A stretch of 64,000 bases of DNA from Pseudoteredinibacter isoporae_A (GTDB taxonomy: Bacteria; Pseudomonadota; Gammaproteobacteria; Pseudomonadales; Cellvibrionaceae), in assembly GCF_040372805.1 (NCBI RefSeq), contig NZ_BAABWJ010000010.1, positions 1 to 64,000 on the forward strand, given 5' to 3'. Position numbers and translations under genes: made by a program. Every line of letters begins with the position of its first letter. Positions within the stretch are counted from its first letter, which is position 1. A model generated the notes under the pieces. That model had not been told where the DNA came from. It did not search any database and saw only the letters and a list, made by a program, of their open reading frames with translations. Shown piece after piece: positions 17,106 through 26,340 of this stretch.

Positions 17106-18479
17106 TTAAATGCACTTAAGATAGCTGCTGTATTCCAGTTGGGTGATTCGACTGTGGAATTCATTTAATTCCTGGCGTTTACACAGGCCGTAGCGATGAT
17201 GGAAGGTCTTGCCAAAGGTGTCAGGAATGAAAGTCGATTGCTCGAATAAGCCCAAGGATTCCGGCCAAAATTGTGGCAGGCTTGGTTCAACCTGGCTGTA
17301 GGCATCGCCTTCGATTGGGGCATCGGCACTCAGTTTTTCATTCATGCCTTTTAAGGCACCCGCCAAAATGGCCGTCAGTAACAAGTACGGATTGCAATCG
17401 GCACCACCAATGCGGTGTTCTATGCGTCGGGCTACAGCCTCACCCGCGGGAACGCGCAGTGCAACGGTGCGGTTTTCATACCCCCAGCACGGCGACGTTG
17501 GAGCGTGGCAGCCGGCCTGGAAACGGCGATAGGAATTGAGGTTCGGGGCAAAGATGGCCATGCAATCTTTCATGGTCGTGGCCATGCCTGCAATCGCTTG
17601 GCGTAGGGCATCGCTGCCTTTGTCACCGCCGTCACTGAAAATATTATTGTCGGCATCGTCAAGGCAGCTGAAATGCACATGCATACCATTGCCAGCTTCT
17701 TCACCAAAAGGTTTGGCCATGAAAGAGGCGATGTAGCCGTGCTTGCGACACACTTCACGAATGACGCGCTTTAACAAAAACGCTGCATCGGCGGCGGCTA
17801 CTGGATCGGGCAAGTGGTTCAAATTGATTTCATATTGCGAAGGTGCGGCCTCTTTCACGAAGGTGTCGGTGGGCAGATCTAACGCTTCGCAGGCGCTGCG
17901 CAATTCATCGAGAAGCTCGCGTTGCTCTTGCATGCTGTCGAGGTGGTAGGGCTGGCCTCCCAAGCTCGGGGAACCGTCGGCTTCCACGCTGCTGTGCTGT
18001 GGGCTGCCGTCGGCATTTAATTCGGATTTTAATAAGAAGAACTCCATCTCGACAGCCACCACAGGACGCAAACCTTTTGCGGCATACTGATGGGCTGTGT
18101 TCTTCAAAATGTTGCGGGGGTCGCTGTCATCATCACGGCCATCCATGTCGGCCATAGTGATTTGCATTTGAGCGCTGCCAGGGCGCCAGGGAATGCGTTG
18201 CAAACTTCCTGGCACTGGCAGGCACATACCATCGGCATCACCGGTAGCGAACACAATTTCTTCCAGATCGCGGCCCCAGATATCCATACTTAATGCGGTG
18301 GTGGGCAGCTTGAGATTACCCTTGAAAACTTTTTCCAGGTTGTCTCGGGGAATCAGCTTGCCGCGCAACAAGCCATTGTAGTCGCAAAGATAGACTTCAA
18401 TGGTGTGGATGTCGGGGTTGGCTGCTAGAAAATCCCTGGCTTGTTGTAACTGGGGATCTACCGAACTGCTTGTGTTCAT
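17106..18479 (-). CDS. Glutamine synthetase-like ligase (gamma-glutamylpolyamine synthetase type)
   Basis: 457 residues, cytoplasmic, of the type III/PuuA-like branch of glutamine synthetases. The N-terminal beta-grasp part has VYLCDYNGLLRGK; the catalytic domain shows VAVEMEFFLL, GNGMHVHFS and RRIEHRIGGADCNPYLL. Enzymes of this branch join glutamate to amines such as putrescine using ATP, the first step of the gamma-glutamylated putrescine route. It follows the TBDR gene by 68 bases on the same strand, with a GTGGC/GCCAC hairpin between, and a class III aminotransferase and an APC permease lie nearby. That setting supports amine catabolism; the exact substrate is open. Confidence 0.88.
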   Translation of the reverse strand: MNTSSSVDPQLQQARDFLAANPDIHTIEVYLCDYNGLLRGKLIPRDNLEKVFKGNLKLPTTALSMDIWGRDLEEIVFATGDADGMCLPVPGSLQRIPWRPGSAQMQITMADMDGRDDDSDPRNILKNTAHQYAAKGLRPVVAVEMEFFLLKSELNADGSPQHSSVEADGSPSLGGQPYHLDSMQEQRELLDELRSACEALDLPTDTFVKEAAPSQYEINLNHLPDPVAAADAAFLLKRVIREVCRKHGYIASFMAKPFGEEAGNGMHVHFSCLDDADNNIFSDGGDKGSDALRQAIAGMATTMKDCMAIFAPNLNSYRRFQAGCHAPTSPCWGYENRTVALRVPAGEAVARRIEHRIGGADCNPYLLLTAILAGALKGMNEKLSADAPIEGDAYSQVEPSLPQFWPESLGLFEQSTFIPDTFGKTFHHRYGLCKRQELNEFHSRITQLEYSSYLKCI

Positions 18480-18547
18480 ATGAAAGCCTTTGGCGTGGCC
18501 TGAATGCCACGGCTATCCGCGGCATTCGAGACCGGGTTTAAAACAAA

Positions 18548-20866
18548 TTAAAAGTTGTAGCTGAACTCAACACCAACGGTGCGCGGCTTGGAGATCCACA
18601 CTTGGGTGTTGTTAATGCCATAACCGAATTGGTTGTTCAGGTCACCATTGGCCCAACCGCGTTCGAAGTACTCTTCACTGAAGACGTTTTCGACCCACAG
18701 AATCGCACTCCAATCTGCTTCGCTGTCATAGCCAAAACGCAGGTTGGTTTCATGATGGCTTTCCTGGGCGATCTGGTTGTTGTTGTCCAGATCACTGAAC
18801 TGCTTACCCTGGAAGAAATGCTCGACGGTGACATAAGCTTCGCCGCCGTCCATTGGAACGGTATAGGTCGCGACGGTTGAGGTGCTGAACTTCGGAGAGA
18901 AGGGCAGTTGATTGCCTTCACACGCTTCGTTACACGCCGTGCCCACAACATCGGTATCGTCTGAAATTTCAGTGTCTTGATACGATGCGGTGAAGAACAG
19001 ATCCAGGTTGTCGGTTGGCAAGTAGCGAATGTCCAGCTCAAAACCGGTACCTTCCGCTTCACCCAGATTTTCAACTCGGGTGGCGCCATTGTCGAAATAA
19101 GACAGCTGCAGATCTTCATAGGTGTAGGAGTACAAGGCCAGGTTGGCTTGCAGACGGTTGTCCAGCAACTTGGTTTTAATACCGACTTCGAAACTGTCAA
19201 CGGTTTCTGGTTCAAACGCTTCCGGGCGAGTGCCTGGATCCGCTACGCCATCTTCATCAACGTCCACCAAAATAGCACCGTAGGTAGCGAAGCCACCGGA
19301 TTTATAGCCTTGGCCATAGTTGGCATACAGGGTGATTTCTTCGTTTAACTGATAGTTGGCAGCGATACGCTGAGTTGTGTCACTCCAGGTTTGCTTGTCG
19401 TAAACAAAGTCTGGAATGGAGTATTCAAAGTTGAAGTTGTTGCCCAGATAGCCGCCGGAATCTGCCACACGAATACCCATTTGCTTGGTGTCTTCGGTGT
19501 AACGAACGCCGTACAGGATGTCGAGGTTTTCGGTTGGGGTCCAGGTCAAATCCGCGAATACGGCCCAGCCATCGGCTTCCACTCTATTGAAGATGTCTTC
19601 GCGCTTGCCATCCAAAGCTGTGTCGCGCGCTTCGGCAATATCATCAGCGGTTGGCTCTTCTTCCAGCCAGTAGCGCAGGAAGTTGGGATCTGCACAGCCG
19701 CCAGTGACCGGACCGTCAAAGTCAGGAGCGTCGGTGCGACCGATTGCATTACACAGAGCATTTTCATCAGCGATGGTGCCGGTGTAGGCATCGATGCTTT
19801 CGTCGTAATAGCTGGCACCCAAGAAGCCGACCAGATTGTCGTTCGCTTCAAAGTTCAGGCGCAGTTCCTGGCTGAAATAATCGACATCGGTGTCGAGGAA
19901 GAAATTATCAATCAGTGTTGGGCGGGCGTCGTAATCTTCTACGTAATAAAAGTTGTACGTCTTCCAGCCGGTGATGGAGGTCAGGCTCATGCTCTCGTTG
20001 ATGTCGATTTCAACGTTGGCGGTGATGTTCGCAATTTCACCTTCATCAATCGCGTCTTTGCCTTTCAGGTCCTGGCTGACTTTGTCACGTGGCAGGCCCA
20101 GGGTTTCGTCCCAGTAAATAGAAGAGTTCTGTTCACGATCTTCATACTGAGCCGTGATGGTCGCGTCAACAGTGTCGCCCATATAGCGAAGGGCAAAACG
20201 ACCGGAGCTACGCTCGTGGAAACCGAAGTCATCGCCGCCTTGAATATTTTCCAGGTAGCCGTCTTCGGAGAGGTCGTAAACACTGGCGCGCATGGCCCAA
20301 TTTTCACTGAGCGGCACGTTGATGGTGCCGGTCACTTCGCGACGATTGTATTCGGCCAGGCCAACTTTCACCTTGCCTTCAAATTCATCAACTGGCTTTT
20401 GGGTTTTGATGCTGACCGCACCTGCGATGGCGTTACGGCCGAACAGTGTGCCCTGTGGGCCTTTCACCACTTCAGCGCCAGCCATATCGTAGAAAGAACT
20501 CTGGACGCCACCAGTACGACCGGCCCATACACCGTCAACAAAAACGGCAACGGATGGATCTCCGCCCACACCGAAGTCATTGGTGCTGATGCCGCGCATG
20601 GCCATGGCGTCGGAAAAACTGTCTTCCGTTGCACCGCTGAAACCCGGTGACAGGACAACCAGGTCACGTACGTCTTCAACGCCAGCGCGTTCCATAAAGT
20701 TTTGGCTAAAGGCGTTTACCGCCAATGGCACGTCTTGCAGGCTTTGTTCGCGCTTCTGGGCAGTAACAACTACCTCTTCAATCTCCACCGCCGTAGCAGA
20801 CATACTGCTCGCAGCAATGGCCAGAGACAGAAGGCTCTTGGGTAAATATTGCGTGGTTTTGCTCAT
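18548..20866 (-). CDS. TonB-dependent receptor, amine locus
   Basis: About 772 residues from the ATG at 20866, chosen because GGAGAG precedes it and a signal peptide (LLSLAIAASSMSATA) follows directly; an upstream start at 20923 would add 19 unlikely residues. A TonB box EIEEVVVTAQK, a plug domain (VEDVRDLVVLSPGF, EVVKGPQGTLFGRNAIAGAV) and a 22-strand barrel ending in a terminal phenylalanine follow. It imports a scarce large or chelated ligand across the outer membrane. Placement with amine-catabolism genes and a CCCC-N4-GGGG site upstream suggest that it belongs to the LuxR regulon. The ligand is unknown. Confidence 0.93.
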   Translation of the reverse strand: MSKTTQYLPKSLLSLAIAASSMSATAVEIEEVVVTAQKREQSLQDVPLAVNAFSQNFMERAGVEDVRDLVVLSPGFSGATEDSFSDAMAMRGISTNDFGVGGDPSVAVFVDGVWAGRTGGVQSSFYDMAGAEVVKGPQGTLFGRNAIAGAVSIKTQKPVDEFEGKVKVGLAEYNRREVTGTINVPLSENWAMRASVYDLSEDGYLENIQGGDDFGFHERSSGRFALRYMGDTVDATITAQYEDREQNSSIYWDETLGLPRDKVSQDLKGKDAIDEGEIANITANVEIDINESMSLTSITGWKTYNFYYVEDYDARPTLIDNFFLDTDVDYFSQELRLNFEANDNLVGFLGASYYDESIDAYTGTIADENALCNAIGRTDAPDFDGPVTGGCADPNFLRYWLEEEPTADDIAEARDTALDGKREDIFNRVEADGWAVFADLTWTPTENLDILYGVRYTEDTKQMGIRVADSGGYLGNNFNFEYSIPDFVYDKQTWSDTTQRIAANYQLNEEITLYANYGQGYKSGGFATYGAILVDVDEDGVADPGTRPEAFEPETVDSFEVGIKTKLLDNRLQANLALYSYTYEDLQLSYFDNGATRVENLGEAEGTGFELDIRYLPTDNLDLFFTASYQDTEISDDTDVVGTACNEACEGNQLPFSPKFSTSTVATYTVPMDGGEAYVTVEHFFQGKQFSDLDNNNQIAQESHHETNLRFGYDSEADWSAILWVENVFSEEYFERGWANGDLNNQFGYGINNTQVWISKPRTVGVEFSYNF

Positions 20867-21037
20867 GGATAGACTCTCCGGTGGAGTTTTATAGGTGTTA
20901 TTGTTGCTATGACCCTGGCTCATGGGCCGAGGTCTTATTGCGCAAACGCATTATTAAAATAGTCGGGCTGGTCGAACTTTTCTATCTGGCTTTTCCAGCC
21001 TTAGTTCATCCTAGCGCTGTGGGTAAAGCAAACAATG

Positions 21038-21049
21038 CCCCGTTTGGGG
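21038..21049. promoter_or_regulatory. CCCC-GTTT-GGGG palindrome upstream of TBDR
   Basis: The 12-base inverted repeat CCCCGTTTGGGG lies about 170 bases upstream of the TBDR start and just downstream of the LuxR gene. The same CCCC-N4-GGGG pattern recurs at 22137 upstream of the aminotransferase gene. A binding site for the LuxR-type regulator encoded between them is inferred. Confidence 0.55.
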
Positions 21050-21105
21050 TAAACGCTTTGTGGTAAGTGGCGGAAAAGTGGGTGCTCAACCGAAGAATCT
21101 GCGGC

Positions 21106-22008
21106 TTAGTCGTCGCTGCGCGTGGGGGCGTCTGGTTTGGCAAAATAGCTGGCCAGTGGGTCTTCACCAGGGGATTGCTCGAAATGGGAAAGGGAATTCA
21201 AAAACAGGGAAAAGAGTTCGGTTTGTGAGCTGACATCCAGTTTCTGATACATATTTTTGCGATGGCGGCGCAGGGTTTCTGGAGAGATACCCAACTTTTC
21301 GGCCGATAAATTGGTGTTGTGTCCTTGCAGCATTAAACCCAAGACATCTTTTTCGCGCCCGGTTAACAGGGAGCGACCGAACAGATCAAAGGCCCGGTGT
21401 ACGCTTTTGTTGACGCCTCGTACATCAATTTTTTCCCCTTCACGATTGACCAGGTTGGCTTGTCGGGAGTGCAGCTGGGACAGGCTGCGAATACTGGGTT
21501 CGATGTTCTGCAAAAACTGCAGTTCAGATTCGCTGAACGCACGAGTCTGTTTATTGCGCATCAGGGATATATGTAGGCAGGCGTCATCATCTAATTCAAT
21601 AATGTAGGCAATTTCATCACTGGTATCCAAGAGGGCATAGTAACTGCGGTAGTAGTCGCTCTGCTTGAAATGAGAGGCACTGATCTCGGTGATGCGATAC
21701 ACGCCGGGGGACTTCTGGTTCTTGATGCCTGAGAGGTAAAACGGGTCCAGCAGGTAACCACCATCAATATAGAGATCAATCTGCACATCAATTTCTTCGC
21801 GAGCGATCTCGTAATAGATGGCCTCGGGGGCCAGATCCCTGCGGAACAGCCAGATCTGGGGGTGGTCCACTTCTAAATGCTGCTGCAGGATGGCCACCAT
21901 GCGAGGGAAGAATGCCTCTTCGCCGCAGTGATCTATAATTTCCGCGAGGGCCTGATTCCATTGGGCGAGATCGGGAAGAGCGGCAGGATTAGAAGCTGAG
22001 TCAGGCAT
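21106..22008 (-). CDS. LuxR-family transcriptional regulator
   Basis: 300 residues. The C-terminal domain, about 215-275, is a LuxR/FixJ helix-turn-helix (LTGREKDVLGLMLQGHNTN then LSAEKLGISPETLRRHRKNM). The N-terminal 180 residues have no named domain that I can assign but look like a ligand-sensing fold. It lies between the TBDR and the divergent aminotransferase gene, with CCCC-N4-GGGG palindromes on both sides. The likely role is induction of amine uptake and breakdown in response to a substrate. No phosphoreceiver domain is present. Confidence 0.88.
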   Translation of the reverse strand: MPDSASNPAALPDLAQWNQALAEIIDHCGEEAFFPRMVAILQQHLEVDHPQIWLFRRDLAPEAIYYEIAREEIDVQIDLYIDGGYLLDPFYLSGIKNQKSPGVYRITEISASHFKQSDYYRSYYALLDTSDEIAYIIELDDDACLHISLMRNKQTRAFSESELQFLQNIEPSIRSLSQLHSRQANLVNREGEKIDVRGVNKSVHRAFDLFGRSLLTGREKDVLGLMLQGHNTNLSAEKLGISPETLRRHRKNMYQKLDVSSQTELFSLFLNSLSHFEQSPGEDPLASYFAKPDAPTRSDD

Positions 22009-22136
22009 ACGTGGCTTGTATTATGAGTTGTATTTATGCGCTTAATGCGGCCCGGTAAGGCTTGTTATTGGCTCCGGGACACATCCAATCTAATGCTGCC
22101 CCATGAGCTTGTCAAATCTCGGCAGACCCGTACCTA

Positions 22137-22148
22137 CCCCAGTTGGGG
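22137..22148. promoter_or_regulatory. CCCC-AGTT-GGGG palindrome upstream of aminotransferase
   Basis: The sequence ACCCCAGTTGGGGT forms a perfect short dyad (apart from its centre) between the divergent LuxR and aminotransferase genes, about 125 bases before the latter. It matches the site at 21038 in layout. Shared binding by the LuxR regulator is inferred. Confidence 0.55.
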
Positions 22149-22271
22149 TGTTGTTGTACGGCGTTTGTTTATGATCCCATAGTCAGGTAATCCACGAATT
22201 GTATCACCACGGTGCCGCATCCCTGAATTAAGGGGGCTAACACGTCACCGCGAGTTGAATTGGAGAAGAGA

Positions 22272-23633
22272 ATGAGCGAATCAAGAAGTACCGCCCAGTG
22301 GCAAGAATTGGATGCCAAACATCACTTGCATCCATTTACTGATTTTAAAGATCTGGCCGATAAAGGCAGCCGGATTATTGTTAAGGCCGAAGGTGTGTAT
22401 ATCTACGACAGCGAGGGCAATCAGATTCTTGATGGCATGGCTGGCCTGTGGTGTTGCAACCTGGGTTATGGCCGCCAGGAAATTGTTGATGCTGTACAGC
22501 AGCAGCTGACGGAGCTGCCGTTCTACAACAACTTCTTCCAGTGCAGTCATCCGCCTTCGATTGAACTGTCACGCTTGATCACTGAAATCGCGCCTGAGCA
22601 TATGAACAATGTGTTCTATACCAACTCTGGTTCAGAAGCGAACGACACCGTTATTCGCATGATCCACCGCTTCTGGGATTTGCAGGAGCAACCACAGCGC
22701 AAAACCATCATTGCCCGTAAGAACGGCTACCACGGTTCCACCATCGCAGCGGGTAGCCTGGGTGGTATGAACGGTATGCATAAGCAGTACGCGACTCTGC
22801 CTGGTATTGAGCACATTGAGCAGCCGTACTGGTTTGGTGAAGGCGGCGACATGGACCCAGCCGAGTTTGGTGTTCAGGTTGCGCGTGAGTTGGAAGCCAA
22901 GATTGATGAGTTGGGCGCTGACAAGGTTGCCGCATTTATTGCCGAGCCGATTCAAGGTGCTGGTGGTGTGATCGTTCCCCCGGAAACCTACTGGCCAGAA
23001 ATTTCCCGTATCTGTAAAGAGAAGGGCATTCTGCTGGTGTGTGACGAAGTGATCTGTGGTTTTGGTCGCACGGGTGAGTGGTTCGGTTCTTCTTACTACG
23101 GCGCCGAGCCTGACCTGATGCCGTTTGCGAAGGGCGTAACCAATGGTTATCAGCCTCTGGGTGGTGTTCTGGTTTCTGATCGTGTTGCGGATGTACTGAA
23201 GAGCAAGGGCGGTGAGTTTACCCACGGCTTTACCTACTCTGGTCACCCTGCGGCCTGTGCTGCAGCCATCGCAACCATTAAGTCCCTGCGCGAAGGCAAA
23301 CACATCGAGCGCGTTCGCGACGAAACCGGCCCGTACCTGCAGAAACGTTGGGCTGAGTTGGCCGAGCATCCGCTGGTGGGCGAAACCCGCGGTGTGGGTT
23401 TCCTGGCGGCGCTTGAGCTGGTGAAAAACAAAGAGACCCGTGAGCGTTTCGATGATGATTGCACGGCTGGTGCGATTTGTCGTGATGCCTGCACCGAGAG
23501 TGGTCTGGTTATGCGAGCGGTTGGCGACATGATGGTGGTGGCACCACCATTAACCTTGAACAAGGAACAGATTGATGAGTTGGTGGAAAAGGCCAAGAAG
23601 GCCTTGGACATCACTCTAAGCAAGTTAACTTGA
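22272..23633 (+). CDS. Class III (omega-amine:pyruvate-type) aminotransferase
   Basis: About 453 residues, PLP-dependent, cytoplasmic. It has the class III signature: LVCDEVICGFGRTGEWFGS, then the PLP lysine at residue 287 in MPFAKGVTNGYQPLGG; the N-terminal LHPFTDF and GLWCCNLGYGR are typical of the putrescine/omega-amino-acid:pyruvate group (SpuC-like). The ATG at 22272 has GGAG six bases before it, so the TTG at 22260 is rejected. It would transaminate putrescine or a related amine. Codon choice is good, suggesting solid expression. It is divergent from the LuxR gene and ends in a clear terminator. Confidence 0.93.
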   Translation: MSESRSTAQWQELDAKHHLHPFTDFKDLADKGSRIIVKAEGVYIYDSEGNQILDGMAGLWCCNLGYGRQEIVDAVQQQLTELPFYNNFFQCSHPPSIELSRLITEIAPEHMNNVFYTNSGSEANDTVIRMIHRFWDLQEQPQRKTIIARKNGYHGSTIAAGSLGGMNGMHKQYATLPGIEHIEQPYWFGEGGDMDPAEFGVQVARELEAKIDELGADKVAAFIAEPIQGAGGVIVPPETYWPEISRICKEKGILLVCDEVICGFGRTGEWFGSSYYGAEPDLMPFAKGVTNGYQPLGGVLVSDRVADVLKSKGGEFTHGFTYSGHPAACAAAIATIKSLREGKHIERVRDETGPYLQKRWAELAEHPLVGETRGVGFLAALELVKNKETRERFDDDCTAGAICRDACTESGLVMRAVGDMMVVAPPLTLNKEQIDELVEKAKKALDITLSKLT

Positions 23634-23644
23634 TGTAGTGCTTT

Positions 23645-23679
23645 AGCCCCAGCCTGAAACAGCCTGGGGCTTTTTTTTA
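23645..23679 (+). terminator. Rho-independent terminator after aminotransferase gene
   Basis: The stem AGCCCCAG / CTGGGGCT with a short loop is followed by eight T. It lies about ten bases after the aminotransferase stop codon, so the permease gene downstream probably has its own promoter. Confidence 0.9.
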
Positions 23680-23834
23680 TCTGTCTGACGTAAAATACGA
23701 ATAGAATAAAAAGCCTTGGCGGTTCCAGCCGTCGGCAATAGGGCTCACGTGATGAGAAGCGGTAAATGCTTCCTCTCATTGTTAAAATAAAAATCTGCAA
23801 CAGCAGAAACTCAAGCGATTGATGTAGGTATTCC

Positions 23835-25199
23835 ATGAGCAGTCATCTCAAATCCCTTCGTTTACCCGACTTAACCTTGTTTACGGTGTCGGCCATTTTA
23901 CTGCTCGATACGTTGGCGGCAGCGGCGGCCGTGGGAGTCTCCAGTATCTTCTGGTGGTTGTTCCTGGGCTTGGTGTTCTTCTTACCGTTTGGTTTGATCA
24001 GCGCCGAGATGGGTACGAGCTACCCGGAACAAGGTGGCGTATATGCCTGGGTTCGAAACGCTTATGGTAAGCGCTGGGGCTCGCGAGTGTCCTGGGCTTA
24101 TTGGGTCAATACCGCGCTGTGGAATCCGGCCATTTTTATTTTGTTTGCCGGTGTGTTCAAGCAACTGTTTGCGCCGGATTTGTCTTTGGCCTGGCAGATT
24201 GGCATGGGCATCGCGTTGTCCTGGGTGGCCGTCCTGATTAACATCATGACGCTGGATATAGGTAAGTGGGTGCCTAATCTTGGGGCGATTTTAAAAATTA
24301 TTATTTTCGCGGCCTTAATTGTGGGTGGCTTAGTGCATGTGCAAAATGAAGGCATGGCCAATGACATTAACTTAAGCACTATCGCACCGAATTGGAGCAG
24401 CAGTCTGGAGTACATCCCGGCCATTATTTACGGCATGCTGGGTTTTGAGTTAATGAGTGCCAGCAGTGAGGAAATGGAAAACCCTTCTCGCGATATTCCA
24501 AAAGCCATTCTGTTTTCCGGCCTGATTATTTTGGCCTTTTATAGCCTGGGTACTTTTGCGGTGTTGGCGGCGGTGCCGGTGGAAAATGTAAACTTGGTGG
24601 AAGGCCTCATTGATACATTGAATATGTTGTTCGGAGGTTCCAGCCTGGGCTCAACCTTTGTTTTGGTATTGGGCGTTGCCGCGCTCTACACTTTTTTCTC
24701 GAACGGTGTGACCTGGGCACTAGGATGTAATCGTGCCATGGCGGAAGCGGCCATTGATGGTGAGCTGCCCAAGATTTTTGCGAAAGAACATCCTCGTTAC
24801 GGCACGCCAATGGGCGCCGCGATTGCGATGGGCGCGGTGAGTACGGCGGTATTATTATTGTATGGACTGATGGCGTCTTCGAACGAAGATTTGTTCTGGT
24901 CGCTGTTTTCGTTCAGTGCCGTTATTTTCCTTCTGACTTACATCGGTATGATGCTGGCCTTTTTGACATTACGCCGTGATGACGCTGATCGGCCTCGTCC
25001 TTTTAAAGTGCCAGGTGGGCCTTTGCTAGCACGCGTATTGGCGTACATGTGCTTGTCCGTGATTGTGCTGGCGATTGTATTGTTTGTGTATGTCCCATCT
25101 GAGGGGATGCAGTGGCCAGTACTGATCGGCACGATTGTTACGATGTTGCTAGGTGAGGTGCTGGTGCGTGCCGCCGAGAAGCAGGAGCCGGTTCACTGA
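23835..25199 (+). CDS. APC-family amino acid/amine permease
   Basis: 454 residues with about twelve membrane helices. The N-terminal LTLFTVSAILLLDTLAAAA and AEMGTSYPEQGGVYAWVRNA are characteristic of the amino acid-polyamine-organocation family (helix 1 kink and helix 2-3 region). It sits in the inner membrane and probably imports the amine that the neighbouring aminotransferase and ligase consume. It lies about 200 bases downstream of the aminotransferase gene, beyond its terminator. Substrate assignment rests on context only. Confidence 0.9.
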   Translation: MSSHLKSLRLPDLTLFTVSAILLLDTLAAAAAVGVSSIFWWLFLGLVFFLPFGLISAEMGTSYPEQGGVYAWVRNAYGKRWGSRVSWAYWVNTALWNPAIFILFAGVFKQLFAPDLSLAWQIGMGIALSWVAVLINIMTLDIGKWVPNLGAILKIIIFAALIVGGLVHVQNEGMANDINLSTIAPNWSSSLEYIPAIIYGMLGFELMSASSEEMENPSRDIPKAILFSGLIILAFYSLGTFAVLAAVPVENVNLVEGLIDTLNMLFGGSSLGSTFVLVLGVAALYTFFSNGVTWALGCNRAMAEAAIDGELPKIFAKEHPRYGTPMGAAIAMGAVSTAVLLLYGLMASSNEDLFWSLFSFSAVIFLLTYIGMMLAFLTLRRDDADRPRPFKVPGGPLLARVLAYMCLSVIVLAIVLFVYVPSEGMQWPVLIGTIVTMLLGEVLVRAAEKQEPVH

Positions 25200-25212
25200 C
25201 GTCTAATGATTG

Positions 25213-25237
25213 CCGCGATGCCCGCTGGGCGTCGCGG
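25213..25237 (+). terminator. Hairpin terminator after permease gene
   Basis: The stem CCGCGATGCCC / GGGCGTCGCGG around GCT has one mismatched pair and is followed by a T/C-rich tail. It lies about 15 bases after the permease stop codon. Confidence 0.7.
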
Positions 25238-25369
25238 TTTCCTCTTTCCTTTCTGATGTTCTTCCTGTTGTTTTAATACGTTTTTAAGGCCTTCGGGCTT
25301 TTCCTTAGGCTGCTCGGCGTGGCGGCGATTATTGTTCATACATTCATGTTTGCTAAAGTGCAAAATTTA

Positions 25370-25420
25370 ACTTTCCAACATGGAAAGTTAGCGCTATAGT
25401 TACTTTCCATGTTGGAAAGT
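25370..25420. promoter_or_regulatory. Twin operators ACTTTCCA-N3-TGGAAAGT
   Basis: Two 19-base palindromes, ACTTTCCA-ACA-TGGAAAGT at 25370-25388 and ACTTTCCA-TGT-TGGAAAGT at 25402-25420, are exact reverse complements of each other and lie 32 bases apart, three helical turns. A TATAGT at 25395 between them could be a -10 box. They precede the membrane protein/regulator pair by about 60 bases. Autorepression by the winged-helix regulator at 25954 is the obvious reading. Confidence 0.8.
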
Positions 25421-25481
25421 GATTGTGTCGAAAGATCATCACTGACATCCAATCGGTGAACATTCATTAAAACGGAGTGAC

Positions 25482-25964
25482 GTGATGGACAGAGATCAGC
25501 CTATTGATGCACAAGCTGCAAAAGCGGCACTGAAAGATATCGAAAGTAGTCAGCAGAATCTGCAAAGGGCCATGCGATTGCCTATTTGGCTGTCCTTGTT
25601 CGCAAGTTTCAGCTATGGGCTCCTGGTATTTTCATGGGGAATGACCGAACACGAGAATCTGTGGGCGTTGGGCATGTACATCGGCTTGGGCCTGTTTCTG
25701 GGCTCGGCAGCACTGGCGATATACAGTTCGAAACTGATGGGCTTAAAAGCAAACCTTATCCCGAAAAACCGCAGTGGGGTATTGTTTTATCTGGTGTCGA
25801 GTATCGCTTTCGGCGCACTGGTTGTTGGTGGGCGTTGGTTGCGATTGCAGGGTTTTGAACTGGCGCCCCATCTTGCTGCTGCTCTTTCGGCTGCGTTGAT
25901 GTTTTACTTTCAGTATTGGCATCCGGCTGGTGAAATGCACAAAATAGGGGCGGGTGATGAGTAA
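25482..25964 (+). CDS. Small four-helix membrane protein
   Basis: A 160-residue protein: a soluble helical N-terminus of about 30 residues, then four hydrophobic helices (about 33-52, 60-80, 98-116, 124-142). I recognise no named family; small proteins of this layout are commonly found beside a cognate winged-helix regulator. GGAG precedes the ATG. It overlaps the regulator gene by 11 bases, so the two are cotranscribed from the promoter carrying the twin palindromes. Function unknown. Confidence 0.8.
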   Translation: MMDRDQPIDAQAAKAALKDIESSQQNLQRAMRLPIWLSLFASFSYGLLVFSWGMTEHENLWALGMYIGLGLFLGSAALAIYSSKLMGLKANLIPKNRSGVLFYLVSSIAFGALVVGGRWLRLQGFELAPHLAAALSAALMFYFQYWHPAGEMHKIGAGDE

Positions 25965-26244
25965 ACTGGATACAGTCATTCACGCTCCTAACCGTCTACA
26001 AATTTGTGCGGCACTGTCGACGAGTGCCGAGTTGGAATTCAAGTTTTTGAAAGAACAGCTGGAAGTAAGTGATTCGGTGTTATCCAAACATTTAAAAACC
26101 TTGGAAGAGGCTGGCTATATCAGTATTAACAAACGCAGCGATTTTGCACGTCCGCGCAGTTGGATTGCCTTAACAAGTCTCGGAAGAAAAGCGTTTGCTG
26201 AACATGTGGCAGCACTGAAAGAAATTGTTGCGGGATTGGGTTAA
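25954..26244 (+). CDS. Winged-helix regulator (HTH_34 type)
   Basis: A 96-residue protein that is a single winged helix: an N-terminal helix with IHAPNRLQICAAL, a recognition region VSDSVLSKHLKTLEEAGYI, and a wing containing a KRSDFARPRSW segment and LTSLGRKAF. This matches the small ArsR/MarR-like regulators that pair with a membrane protein. It overlaps the upstream gene by 11 bases and probably represses both through the twin ACTTTCCA palindromes. No metal-binding cysteines are visible. Confidence 0.88.
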   Translation: MMSKLDTVIHAPNRLQICAALSTSAELEFKFLKEQLEVSDSVLSKHLKTLEEAGYISINKRSDFARPRSWIALTSLGRKAFAEHVAALKEIVAGLG

Positions 26245-26280
26245 GAAAACAATAAGGTTATTTGAACGCTGAATGAGAGC

Positions 26281-26317
26281 CAATAAAAAAGCCTGTAAAA
26301 GCAGGCTTTTTTTATTG
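26281..26317. terminator. Bidirectional terminator between regulator gene and bamD
   Basis: The sequence CAATAAAAAAGCCTG, TAAAAG, CAGGCTTTTTTTATTG is a near-perfect dyad with A-run on one side and T-run on the other. It can serve the plus-strand regulator gene and the minus-strand bamD. Confidence 0.9.
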
Positions 26318-26340
26318 GTGCTTATCATTGAATAGGTTTT

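Noticed and set aside
19391..20650. 419-codon antisense frame over the amine-locus TBDR
   Set aside because: The sense frame encodes an unmistakable receptor with plug and barrel motifs; the antisense frame lacks start signals and known features.
22632..23369. 245-codon antisense frame in the aminotransferase gene
   Set aside because: Shadow of a well-conserved PLP enzyme gene with good codon use.
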